Positions 7,932 through 14,942 of a DNA stretch of 64,000 nucleotides are shown piece after piece. Within the stretch, counting starts at the first letter, position 1. The number at the start of each line of letters is the position of its first letter. The position numbers were made by a program, and so were the translations under genes. The DNA is from Fructobacillus cardui (GTDB lineage: Bacteria > Bacillota > Bacilli > Lactobacillales > Lactobacillaceae), in assembly GCF_023218935.1 (NCBI RefSeq), contig NZ_JAJIAL010000002.1. The stretch is one strand, 5' to 3'. The notes under the pieces were generated by a model that was given only the letters and a program-made list of their open reading frames with translations, was not told the DNA's origin and did no database searches.

Positions 7932-8825
7932 TTACGCCCAACCTAATTCACTAATCGTACTTTTAATCAACGGTGTCTGCCAATTTTCCCCTAAGGCTAG
8001 GGTGACGAGGGCAGATTGAAAAACAAGCCAAGATTCAATTTGATCCTTCGAAAGGATACCGGTAACCGTTAACACAAGAGCAGTTTCGCCGGCTTGATCA
8101 GCCAAACCGGCTAAAATTAATTCAAAATCAGCTAAGTCAATTTCAGCTAGCCGATCAGCTACAACCTGCAAATTCACCACATCCGGATCCTTGGTCAACA
8201 AAGCAGAGAAAGCCGATCGAATTGTTTCTGGCGTCAAATCATCAATTATTCCCGTTCGAATAACCGGAACAGCCACTTTCTCGGCGACGGCTATGACCTT
8301 TTCCTGCAAATTTTCATCCAGTTCCTCTGGCAAGTAGACTCCGGCAAAGCGGTCCGCTCCGACTTGCAATGCCGTGGCTAAGAAATAAGCCTGGTCAGCT
8401 GGCGCTAGTTCTCCCTGACCACCGGCCTCTTTCGTCGTATAAGCCAGCAAAACCAAGTGATCTCCTGCTGTTTGAAGAGCGTTGTCCACTAATTCCTTTA
8501 CAATTTGCTGGTGCATAGCCGGCCAATTGGATAGAAATTCTTGGTGAGCCCGGTCCAATTCTGCCTTCATTGCGGCTTTTTTCATCGCGGAAGCGTCTCT
8601 TTCTTCAATCGCCTGCGCACCACCGGCCTTAACCTGGTCCCAAATGACTTCTTTGGAAAACTCATCCACAATGGCATCAGCTTGCCAGATAACAGCATCT
8701 GGATTCTTCTGGTCTAACGCCTGCTGGAAGGGCGTAAATTTATCGGCCGGCCCTAATGCCATCGGAACGGCTAAGGCTGACTGGGCAATTGGCTTTTTCT
8801 GTTCAAATAATTCTGTAATTTTCAT
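7932..8825 (-). CDS. Protein of unknown function, 297 aa
   Basis: I do not recognise this family. The protein is acidic and soluble, without signal peptide or membrane segments. An N-terminal part (about 1-110) contains a helical, charged stretch (AMKKAAMKAELDRAHQEF), and the rest alternates beta-strand-like and helical segments (LVLLAYTTKEAGG, VAVPVIRTGIIDD, VNLQVVADRLAEIDL, ETALVLTVTGILS), reminiscent of an alpha/beta barrel but without catalytic motifs I can name. It has no Shine-Dalgarno at the ATG at 8825 and is preceded by a strong hairpin 15 nt upstream. It lies downstream of an aldose-epimerase-like gene on the same strand, with 37-bp repeats between. Coding is supported by good codon use and length. 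Confidence 0.7.
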   Translation of the reverse strand: MKITELFEQKKPIAQSALAVPMALGPADKFTPFQQALDQKNPDAVIWQADAIVDEFSKEVIWDQVKAGGAQAIEERDASAMKKAAMKAELDRAHQEFLSNWPAMHQQIVKELVDNALQTAGDHLVLLAYTTKEAGGQGELAPADQAYFLATALQVGADRFAGVYLPEELDENLQEKVIAVAEKVAVPVIRTGIIDDLTPETIRSAFSALLTKDPDVVNLQVVADRLAEIDLADFELILAGLADQAGETALVLTVTGILSKDQIESWLVFQSALVTLALGENWQTPLIKSTISELGWA

Positions 8826-8839
8826 AGTCTAATAATCCG

Positions 8840-8870
8840 AAAGCCAGCTGGATGAGCAGCTGGCTTTTTT
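8840..8870. terminator. Strong hairpin with T-run between the epimerase-like gene and the unknown gene
   Basis: AAAGCCAGCTG (8840-8850) pairs perfectly with CAGCTGGCTTT (8857-8867). The long T-run is on the plus strand; on the minus strand only TTT follows, so for the minus-strand genes it would be a weak terminator or attenuator immediately before the ATG at 8825. Confidence 0.6.
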
Positions 8871-8879
8871 CTTTCATTG

Positions 8880-8990
8880 ATTGATTTAAAATATTTTGCT
8901 TAAAAGAAATTCATCGATTGATTTAAAATATTTTGCTTAAAAGAAATTCATCGATTGATTTAAAATATTTTGCTTAAAAGAAATTCATCG
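8880..8990. repeat. Three perfect tandem copies of a 37-bp unit
   Basis: Units 8880-8916, 8917-8953 and 8954-8990 are identical. Each begins with ATTGATTTAAAATATTTTGC and ends with the bases encoding the last codons and stop of the epimerase-like gene. The innermost unit (8954-8990) is the genuine gene end; the other two are extra copies downstream of the stop. There are no spacers, so this is not a CRISPR array. Confidence 0.95.
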
Positions 8991-9849
8991 AGTAGGAACC
9001 GTTAAAGGTATCACCCGCTGCAAGGACGTTCACACCAAACTTTTCCTTAAAGTTACCGGTGGCATCAACCGTATCGGCAATCCCCCACCAAGGTTCAACG
9101 GCAATAAACGGCGCATCCTTCCCGGCTGGTGTCCAAACACCAACAAACTGGGCATTATCAATCGTCATTTCCATGCCATGCTGGTTCGCTAACCGAGCCA
9201 ACAAGAAGGTTGTCTTCTGGCGATCGAGCTTCAAAATAATGGCATCATCATGATAGTCTTCTTGACGCAGACGCAACGGAATATTGGAAGAGAATGGCGT
9301 TGGCACATTTGGATTCGAATAAGGTCCAACCAAACGAATTCGATCGTAAACCTTTTCGGGGGTCACAGACAAATAGTAATCCGAGAATTTACCACCATCA
9401 AGTGGGAGGTTAAAGGCTGGATGCCCTCCAACGGAGAAGAACAGTGAATCGTGACTCGCTGGATTCTTAACCTCGTACTCAACTTTCAATGATGAACCAT
9501 TCAGGGTAAAGATAACATCAAAAATAAAGGCGAACGGATAAATTCGCCGTGTCGATTCGGAATCCTCCAACCGCAAACGAACAGCGTCATCCTGCTCACT
9601 GACAATCAAAAAAACCATATTTCGAGCAAAACCATGCTGGTTCATATAATAAGTTTGACCAGCCAGTTCATACTGATCACCTTGAAGGCGACCAACAATA
9701 GGGAAAAGGTTAGGCGCATGCCGACCCCAATACATGGGATCCCCATACCAGATATACTCTAGTTCCGCTTCCTTATTCCACGCTGAAATCAGCTCCGCAC
9801 CATGCTCGCTGATTTGTACCTTTAATTTGTCATTCTCCAGAATTATCAT
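8974..9849 (-). CDS. Aldose 1-epimerase family protein (LacX/GalM-like)
   Basis: A 291-residue beta-sandwich protein of the aldose 1-epimerase superfamily, which interconverts alpha and beta anomers of hexoses. Visible family features: the N-terminal GAELIS segment, LFPIVGRL, NQHGFARN, the SVGGHPAFNLP segment containing the conserved histidine, and the C-terminal FIAVEPWWGIADT segment with the catalytic glutamate. The Gly/His arrangement resembles the LacX branch rather than classical GalM, so the sugar substrate is open. The gene ends inside a triplicated 37-bp repeat. Its ATG is preceded by no Shine-Dalgarno and by a promoter spaced for a leaderless message (see separate entry). Confidence 0.85.
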   Translation of the reverse strand: MIILENDKLKVQISEHGAELISAWNKEAELEYIWYGDPMYWGRHAPNLFPIVGRLQGDQYELAGQTYYMNQHGFARNMVFLIVSEQDDAVRLRLEDSESTRRIYPFAFIFDVIFTLNGSSLKVEYEVKNPASHDSLFFSVGGHPAFNLPLDGGKFSDYYLSVTPEKVYDRIRLVGPYSNPNVPTPFSSNIPLRLRQEDYHDDAIILKLDRQKTTFLLARLANQHGMEMTIDNAQFVGVWTPAGKDAPFIAVEPWWGIADTVDATGNFKEKFGVNVLAAGDTFNGSYSMNFF

Positions 9850-9855
9850 AACTTT

Positions 9856-9884
9856 ATTTTACTATCTATTCTTAAGAATGACAA
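9856..9884 (-). promoter_or_regulatory. Promoter placed for a leaderless message
   Basis: Minus strand: TTGTCA (9879-9884), 17-nt spacer, TAAAAT (9856-9861), then six bases and the ATG at 9849. Transcription would start at the A of the ATG; the six bases AAAGTT are not a ribosome site. Confidence 0.6.
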
Positions 9885-9927
9885 TTCAATTGGCCCGCAC
9901 TTTAAAAAAACTGTTGGATAAAAATCA

Positions 9928-10872
9928 TTACCCTCTTTTTGTGTGTCCTTCACCCGCTTTTTTGGCCCGTGGAAAGAAATTTTGATACGAATCCTGGAGC
10001 ATAGCTTTCGAAACATGAGTATAGATTTGAGTCGTTGAAAGATTGGCGTGGCCCAATAGTTCCTGAACAGTTCGCATATCTGCTCCTCGGTTTAACAAAG
10101 CAGTCGCAAAGCTATGCCGTAGCATGTGCGGATGAATCTTACCCGTTAGGGTCGTTTTTTGCATCAACTGGTTGAGAATATAAGTCACACCGGCAGTAGT
10201 AATTGGGCCACCATTGGCATTTAAAAAGACGACATCTTTTTGGTTTAAGCGGTGACTTTTAGCCATTAACATCGGCCGGCAATTGTCTAAATAATCTTCC
10301 ATGGCTTTCTTGGCATATGAACCAAAGGGCACAAATCGGTCCTTATTCCCTTTTCCGTGAATCAGTACCAGACGCTGATTTAAATCAATTTGGTCCAATG
10401 TCAGTCCCGCAAATTCAGAAACTCGGGTTCCTGTGGCGAATAAGAATTCCAACAAAGCGGCATCTCGGCGCCAGAGGGGATGGTCATTTTGATCATAAGC
10501 AACCTGAAAGAGTTCCAACATCTCATTATCATAAAAAAATTCCGGTAAATGTGCCTGGTGCTTCCGCAGTGCTACCCCATCAAAGGGATTATCAACAGCT
10601 AAATTCTCACTCACCAAATAAGCATAGAAATTTTTCAGACTCGAAACCTTACGGGCAATCGTCGTTCGCGCGAGCATTTGATCATAAAGACTGGCTAAGT
10701 AAACTCGAACATCTAAGCTTTTAATGCTGGTAAAGCCAGTAAAGCCCCCATTATCGGTCAAATAGTTCACAAATTCGTCAATATCAGTTCGATACGCTTT
10801 CACAGTTTGAAGCGAATAACCACGTTCCGCCTGCAAGTATTGTTGGTATTGTTGTACAGCATTGATTTCCAT
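9928..10872 (-). CDS. xerC: Site-specific tyrosine recombinase XerC
   Basis: A 314-residue tyrosine recombinase that resolves chromosome dimers at dif with XerD. N-terminal SAM-like domain (about 1-90), then the catalytic domain with the R-K-H-R-H-Y set visible: TGTRVSEFAGL, HGKGNKDR, HPHMLRHSFATALL, LGHANLSTTQIYTH with tyrosine in IYTHVSK. Length is normal, and there is no phage context here, which favours a housekeeping XerC rather than an integrase. The ATG at 10872 is chosen; a TTG seven codons upstream would place a -10 box inside the gene. TATAAT lies 6 nt before this ATG and there is no convincing Shine-Dalgarno (see findings). Confidence 0.9.
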   Translation of the reverse strand: MEINAVQQYQQYLQAERGYSLQTVKAYRTDIDEFVNYLTDNGGFTGFTSIKSLDVRVYLASLYDQMLARTTIARKVSSLKNFYAYLVSENLAVDNPFDGVALRKHQAHLPEFFYDNEMLELFQVAYDQNDHPLWRRDAALLEFLFATGTRVSEFAGLTLDQIDLNQRLVLIHGKGNKDRFVPFGSYAKKAMEDYLDNCRPMLMAKSHRLNQKDVVFLNANGGPITTAGVTYILNQLMQKTTLTGKIHPHMLRHSFATALLNRGADMRTVQELLGHANLSTTQIYTHVSKAMLQDSYQNFFPRAKKAGEGHTKRG

Positions 10873-10878
10873 ATTTCC

Positions 10879-10884
10879 ATTATA
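10879..10884 (-). promoter_or_regulatory. -10 box 6 nt before the xerC start codon
   Basis: TATAAT on the minus strand, then GGAAAT and the ATG at 10872. The -35 region is weak. Confidence 0.4.
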
Positions 10885-11011
10885 CAAAGACAAATATTAA
10901 GAAGAACTTAAGATAGTTAGGATTCCACTAACCTTGACCTATGTGACAGTAATTAGACGAATGGCATTGTATAGTAATACTAATTACAGAAACGATACGG
11001 AGGATTTCGTC

Positions 11012-11272
11012 ATGAATCTACCAGTTAATTCGACCAGAAGTTATTTACGCCACATTTTTGGGTTGAAGCGGGTCAAGGTCGATGCCTTCTTCTTGAGCAT
11101 CCGTGATAACATTTTAAATCACCGTGACCAACGAGAAGCATGGAAAAACGGGACGACCTTTACACCAACCCACCATGAGGCCAAAGATTTACTCAATAAG
11201 CGGGTTGTTGCTGAAAACGACCGCTACTCTTATGGTCGACTCGCTCACCATCAACACAATGATTTTAACTAA
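11012..11272 (+). CDS. Small protein of unknown function, 86 aa
   Basis: Unrecognised small basic protein. The ATG at 11012 has ACGGAGGA at good spacing. The sequence is rich in histidine, arginine and asparagine and ends in HHQHNDFN; no membrane segment, signal peptide or cysteine pair. The N-terminal 30 residues (SYLRHIFGLKRVKVDAFFLS) are amphipathic and the central HRDQREAWKNGTTFTPTHHE segment is charged. Supported as a real gene by its ribosome site, its own terminator 8 bp beyond the stop, and its isolation on the plus strand between xerC and the DUF711 operon. No function proposed. Confidence 0.65.
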   Translation: MNLPVNSTRSYLRHIFGLKRVKVDAFFLSIRDNILNHRDQREAWKNGTTFTPTHHEAKDLLNKRVVAENDRYSYGRLAHHQHNDFN

Positions 11273-11280
11273 TACGCATG

Positions 11281-11310
11281 AAAGGCCCACTGCAAAAGTG
11301 GGCCTTTTTT
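11281..11310 (+). terminator. Terminator of the 86-aa gene
   Basis: AAGGCCCACT and AGTGGGCCTT form a 10-bp stem with a GCAA-type loop and a T-run. Confidence 0.85.
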
Positions 11311-11348
11311 CTTATCATCATTTACCATGCCAAATATCAGCACCAGCA

Positions 11349-11391
11349 AAAAAATGAGCCCAAACCAAACCTGGTCAAGGACTCATTTTTT
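11349..11391 (-). terminator. Terminator of the DUF711 operon
   Basis: Minus strand: AAATGAGTCC pairs with GGGCTCATTT (one mismatch), followed by a T-run. Confidence 0.7.
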
Positions 11392-11396
11392 CTTTT

Positions 11397-12740
11397 TTAA
11401 TTCTTAAAGGAATGAATTGGTGCAGGCACGTGCCCACCACGATTAATAAAATCAGCAGAAGACTTATCAACCACTGACATCACTGGTGCAGTTCCCAACA
11501 AACCACCATAGTCGACCATGTCACCAACCTTCGTGCCATTCGTTGGCAAGATTCGCACAGCCGTCGTCTTGTTGTTCTGCACCCCAATCGCTGCTTCATC
11601 AGCAATCATTGCTGAAATGGTTGTCGCTGGTGTATCACCTGGGATGGCAATCATATCCAACCCAACCGAACAAACAGACGTCATCGCCTCTAACTTGGCC
11701 AATGACAACGTTCCGGCCTGGACGGCATCGATCATGCCTGCATCTTCTGAAACAGGGATAAAGGCACCTGACAAACCACCAACACCTTGTGAGGCCATCA
11801 CGCCACCCTTTTTAACGGCATCGTTCAAGAGCATCAAAGCAGCAGTCGTTCCTTGCGTCCCAACTTGTTCCAAACCGATTTCTTCCAAGACTTCGGCTAC
11901 AGAATCACCACGAGCTGGTGTTGGTGCTAAGGACAAATCAACAATTCCAAACGGTACGCCAAGGCGTTCCGCTGCAATCGTTCCAACTAACTGACCAACA
12001 CGGGTAATCTTAAAGGCCGTCTTCTTGATGGTTTCGGCAACCACTGTAATAGACTCACCCTTGACCTGTTCCAAGGCACGCTTAACAACACCAGGGCCTG
12101 AAACGCCGACGTTAATCACAACGTTTGGTTCTGAAACACCGTGGAAGGCGCCAGCCATAAAGGGATTATCTTCAACGGCATTGGCAAAGACCACCATCTT
12201 TGAATTTGCTGTATCAGACTTGTCCGTAATGGCCTTAATCGTTTCACCCATCAACTTGACGGCATCAAGGTTGATCCCAGCTTTTGATGAACCAACGTTA
12301 ATGGATGACATCACAACATCCGTTTCCGTCAAAGCATTTGGCAATGACTTAATCAACGCCAAATCACCATGTGAAAAGCCCTTTTGGACCAAAGCGGAAT
12401 AACCACCAATAAAATCAACGCCAACCTCTTTAGCGGCATCATCTAAGGCATGCGCCAAAACAAGGATTTCCTTTTCATCGGCATGACCAGCAATCAAAGA
12501 AACCGGCGTTACCGAAATCCGCTTATTCGTAATGGGTACACCATATTCACGTTCAATTTGTTGACCAACTACCACCAAGTTCTTGGCATAAGTGGTTACC
12601 TTTTGATAAACGTTCTTCGCCGTTTCTTCAACTGAACCACCAACAGTATCCAGCAAAGAAATGCCCATCGTAATCGTCCGGATGTCAAAGTTATCTTCTT
12701 TGACCATCTGAATTGTTTCTCGAATTTGTGTTGTATCCAT
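11397..12740 (-). CDS. PFL family / UPF0210 (DUF711) protein
   Basis: A 447-residue glycine- and alanine-rich protein of the DUF711 family, found in many Firmicutes next to a small ACT protein exactly as here. Characteristic segments: DIRTITMGISLLD at the N-terminus, the INVGVSGPG loop, and the C-terminal CSVGLDMIAIPGDTPATT. The family fold is related to pyruvate formate-lyase-like barrels, but it has no glycyl-radical motif, so no radical chemistry should be inferred. Biochemical function is unknown. It is the last gene of a three-gene minus-strand operon (deoxyribosyltransferase, ACT, DUF711), 47 bp after the ACT gene, and ends at a terminator. Confidence 0.9.
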   Translation of the reverse strand: MDTTQIRETIQMVKEDNFDIRTITMGISLLDTVGGSVEETAKNVYQKVTTYAKNLVVVGQQIEREYGVPITNKRISVTPVSLIAGHADEKEILVLAHALDDAAKEVGVDFIGGYSALVQKGFSHGDLALIKSLPNALTETDVVMSSINVGSSKAGINLDAVKLMGETIKAITDKSDTANSKMVVFANAVEDNPFMAGAFHGVSEPNVVINVGVSGPGVVKRALEQVKGESITVVAETIKKTAFKITRVGQLVGTIAAERLGVPFGIVDLSLAPTPARGDSVAEVLEEIGLEQVGTQGTTAALMLLNDAVKKGGVMASQGVGGLSGAFIPVSEDAGMIDAVQAGTLSLAKLEAMTSVCSVGLDMIAIPGDTPATTISAMIADEAAIGVQNNKTTAVRILPTNGTKVGDMVDYGGLLGTAPVMSVVDKSSADFINRGGHVPAPIHSFKN

Positions 12741-12787
12741 TATTTGCTTCTTTTCTTCGTCTTTGTTCGCACTAATTTTTTTTAAAA

Positions 12788-13057
12788 TTAGATGTGGGAC
12801 ATCGTATCAAAAATTTCTTCTCGTTGGACGTGCACAGTCACGCCTAAGCGAGCGCCTTCCTCTTTAACAGAGGCATAGACTTCGTCAAAATCAGCAGCAT
12901 CATCGATTGCTACTAACATTGACATGGTAAAAGTCTTCGACATAATGGTCTGAGACATGTCCAAAATGTTGACCCCATGTTCTGACAAGGTAGTGGCAAT
13001 TCCTGCAACGATTCCTGTTTGGTCTTGGCCAACAACGGTTACAACTGCTTTAATCAT
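12788..13057 (-). CDS. ACT domain protein (UPF0237 family)
   Basis: An 89-residue stand-alone ACT domain. The pattern KAVVTVVGQDQTGIVAGIA followed by LSEHGVNILDMSQTIM is the typical ACT ligand-binding strand-helix-strand, repeated in looser form at the end. ACT domains bind amino acids or other small molecules; this family is almost always paired with the DUF711 protein downstream, suggesting it regulates or partners it. Ribosome site AGAGGAGAAA precedes the ATG. Length matches the family. Confidence 0.9.
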   Translation of the reverse strand: MIKAVVTVVGQDQTGIVAGIATTLSEHGVNILDMSQTIMSKTFTMSMLVAIDDAADFDEVYASVKEEGARLGVTVHVQREEIFDTMSHI

Positions 13058-13121
13058 GATTTTCTCCTCTAATTAATTGTTCAAAGCCTGCAATTTTTGT
13101 CAGGCCCGACTTTGCTGATTT

Positions 13122-13568
13122 TTAGATGACTTCGCCATCATATGGCTTTGCTGGCAAAGCTTCCAAATCATACGATGCGACATCTTCAATCTTGTCGAAG
13201 TATGCCGTTAATGACATAGCAATCATCAAGTTCAACGTAATATCCGCTTCTTCTTTGATGACGACAACGGGAATTCCCTTGGCCTTCGCATAACCGATTT
13301 CCCAAGCAGTACCTGAATCAGTATCGGCCCGGTCAAAATCAGCCAACGCTACCATCACATCACAATTGTCGATGGCTTCAACGTCAGACCCGTAGGCGGC
13401 ATGACGCCATGGCTCTGAAAAAAGTTCATATTCAGCATGCTGATGCTTTCGGGGTGAAAAAACATGACCAACTCGGTCGTGTTCTTCTAAGACCTTTTCG
13501 AGGCGCTCAGCCTTCTTAATCTGTGTTTCTGAAAAAAATGGTCCAGCCAAATAAATCCGCTTTGCCAT
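13122..13568 (-). CDS. Nucleoside 2-deoxyribosyltransferase
   Basis: A 148-residue enzyme that transfers 2-deoxyribose between nucleobases, a purine/pyrimidine salvage activity common in lactobacilli. The N-terminal RIYLAGPFFSE motif, the DNCDVMVALADFDRADTDSGTAWEIG segment (Asp and the catalytic Glu) and the C-terminal LNLMIAMSL motif are intact, and the length is close to known enzymes. Ribosome site AAAGGAGAAT lies before the ATG at 13568. First gene of the operon with ACT and DUF711; no functional link among the three is established. Confidence 0.9.
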   Translation of the reverse strand: MAKRIYLAGPFFSETQIKKAERLEKVLEEHDRVGHVFSPRKHQHAEYELFSEPWRHAAYGSDVEAIDNCDVMVALADFDRADTDSGTAWEIGYAKAKGIPVVVIKEEADITLNLMIAMSLTAYFDKIEDVASYDLEALPAKPYDGEVI

Positions 13569-13702
13569 GGGTAATTCTCCTTTACTTACCTGTTTACCTA
13601 TTCTCTTAGTTTACCAAAAGCAAGTTGCAACGGGATAACATTCTAAATGAAAAATAGGACAAAAATAGAACGTTTAGCACGCTTTGCCTCAAATGTTTGT
13701 CT

Positions 13703-14866
13703 TTAGCTCATCTTGTATTGACGGTGACCATTTTGCCAGCCAACAAATTGGCACAAGCCCGCGTTCTCAAGACCCGCCGTCGTCACATCAACCTGATAGT
13801 CAAACAACTGCGAATTGAAGACGTCCTCGTACTCACTGACTGAAAGCTGACGACGGTCGGCCAACATGCCATCAACATTCTGGCTAACAATAGCAGACTG
13901 GAAGTTTTCTTGGACCTTTAATGAAAAGAGCTCGGCCTCCGCACCTGACCCATATGAAAAGACAGCCAACCGTTGACCAGCAGTGATTTGTCCCTTCTGC
14001 AATAGGGAAAGTAGTGCGAGATAGACTGACCCCGTGTAGAGGTTTCCAACCTGACGGTTATAAACCTGCGAGGCCGCCAGTTGTTCCTGGAGGAATTGCT
14101 GCTGATCAGGTGTTGCTTGGTCCAAAACTTGGTCCAATGCCTTCTTGCCCATCTTCGTGTATGGCAGATGGAAGGCAAAACCGGCAAAGTCGGCCAACGA
14201 CAACTTTGTCTGTTCTGTATATCGTGACCACAGCGTCAAGAACATTTCCTTGTAAATATCCGTTGACAGATGGCCATCAACCAAGGCCGTCGTTGCGGCC
14301 ACTGGCCGCCAAAAATCAGGAACGTCCTGACTCATATAAACAGAGTCATCTTCGATTTCAGCAATGGCCGGATTAGCGCTCACTACCATGGCAATCGCAC
14401 CGGCCCCCTGCGTGACCTCTCCAGCTGTCTTCAGCCCATAGCGAGCGATATCAGCCGCAATCACCAAAACTTTCTTGTCGGGGTGCAAGTTCACGTAGTC
14501 CTTGGCTTGCATCAAACCAAAGGTCCCAGCATAGCAGGCCTGCTTCATTTCAATCGTGCGAATGTATGGCGATAGGCCCAACAACTTCTGCGCAAAAACG
14601 GCCGCTGATTTGGAATTATCAACCCCGGACTCGGTAGCAAAAATCAGCATATCAATGTCCGCGATATCGTCAGCGGTCAAAATTTTCTTGGCGGCATTGA
14701 CCCCCATCGTCACCACGTCTTCATAGTTCGGCACGACAGATTGAACCGACTGACCAATGCCAATCGTATACTTGTCAGGTTCATCGCCTCTGGCTTTTGC
14801 CAATTCGACCATATCAAGTGCTAGTCCTGGCGTGTAGAAAGCTAATTTATCAATACCTGCAGCCAT
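13703..14866 (-). CDS. mvaS: Hydroxymethylglutaryl-CoA synthase
   Basis: A 387-residue HMG-CoA synthase, condensing acetyl-CoA with acetoacetyl-CoA in the mevalonate route to isoprenoids, the route used by lactic acid bacteria. The catalytic cysteine is in EMKQACYAGTFG (about residue 110), the catalytic glutamate region is in FATESGVDNSKS (about 80), the histidine in AFHLPYTKMGKKA (about 230), and the late YGSGAEAE motif is present. Strong ribosome site AAAGGAGATT. It is monocistronic here: an upstream terminator (14892-14913) separates it from the ABC-F gene, and the nucleoside transferase gene follows after 134 bp. Confidence 0.95.
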   Translation of the reverse strand: MAAGIDKLAFYTPGLALDMVELAKARGDEPDKYTIGIGQSVQSVVPNYEDVVTMGVNAAKKILTADDIADIDMLIFATESGVDNSKSAAVFAQKLLGLSPYIRTIEMKQACYAGTFGLMQAKDYVNLHPDKKVLVIAADIARYGLKTAGEVTQGAGAIAMVVSANPAIAEIEDDSVYMSQDVPDFWRPVAATTALVDGHLSTDIYKEMFLTLWSRYTEQTKLSLADFAGFAFHLPYTKMGKKALDQVLDQATPDQQQFLQEQLAASQVYNRQVGNLYTGSVYLALLSLLQKGQITAGQRLAVFSYGSGAEAELFSLKVQENFQSAIVSQNVDGMLADRRQLSVSEYEDVFNSQLFDYQVDVTTAGLENAGLCQFVGWQNGHRQYKMS

Positions 14867-14891
14867 TAAAAAATCTCCTTTTTACTTAAGC

Positions 14892-14913
14892 AAAAAAGCG
14901 CTCGAAAGCGCTC
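14892..14913 (-). terminator. Terminator of the YbiT-like ABC-F gene
   Basis: AGCGCT stems (14897-14902 and 14907-14912) closing a TTCG loop on the minus strand, followed by six T. Confidence 0.8.
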
Positions 14914-14942
14914 CTTGATAGTTCTCACCATCAGCTCATGAA

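Noticed and set aside
8880..8990. CRISPR-like repeats
   Set aside because: The 37-bp copies are directly contiguous with no spacers and include a gene end.
9928..10872. Phage integrase
   Set aside because: Context, length and normal housekeeping neighbours fit XerC; no phage genes nearby.
11518..11994. 158-residue ORF antisense to the DUF711 gene
   Set aside because: Shadow of a conserved gene, proline/serine-rich as reverse complements of such genes often are.
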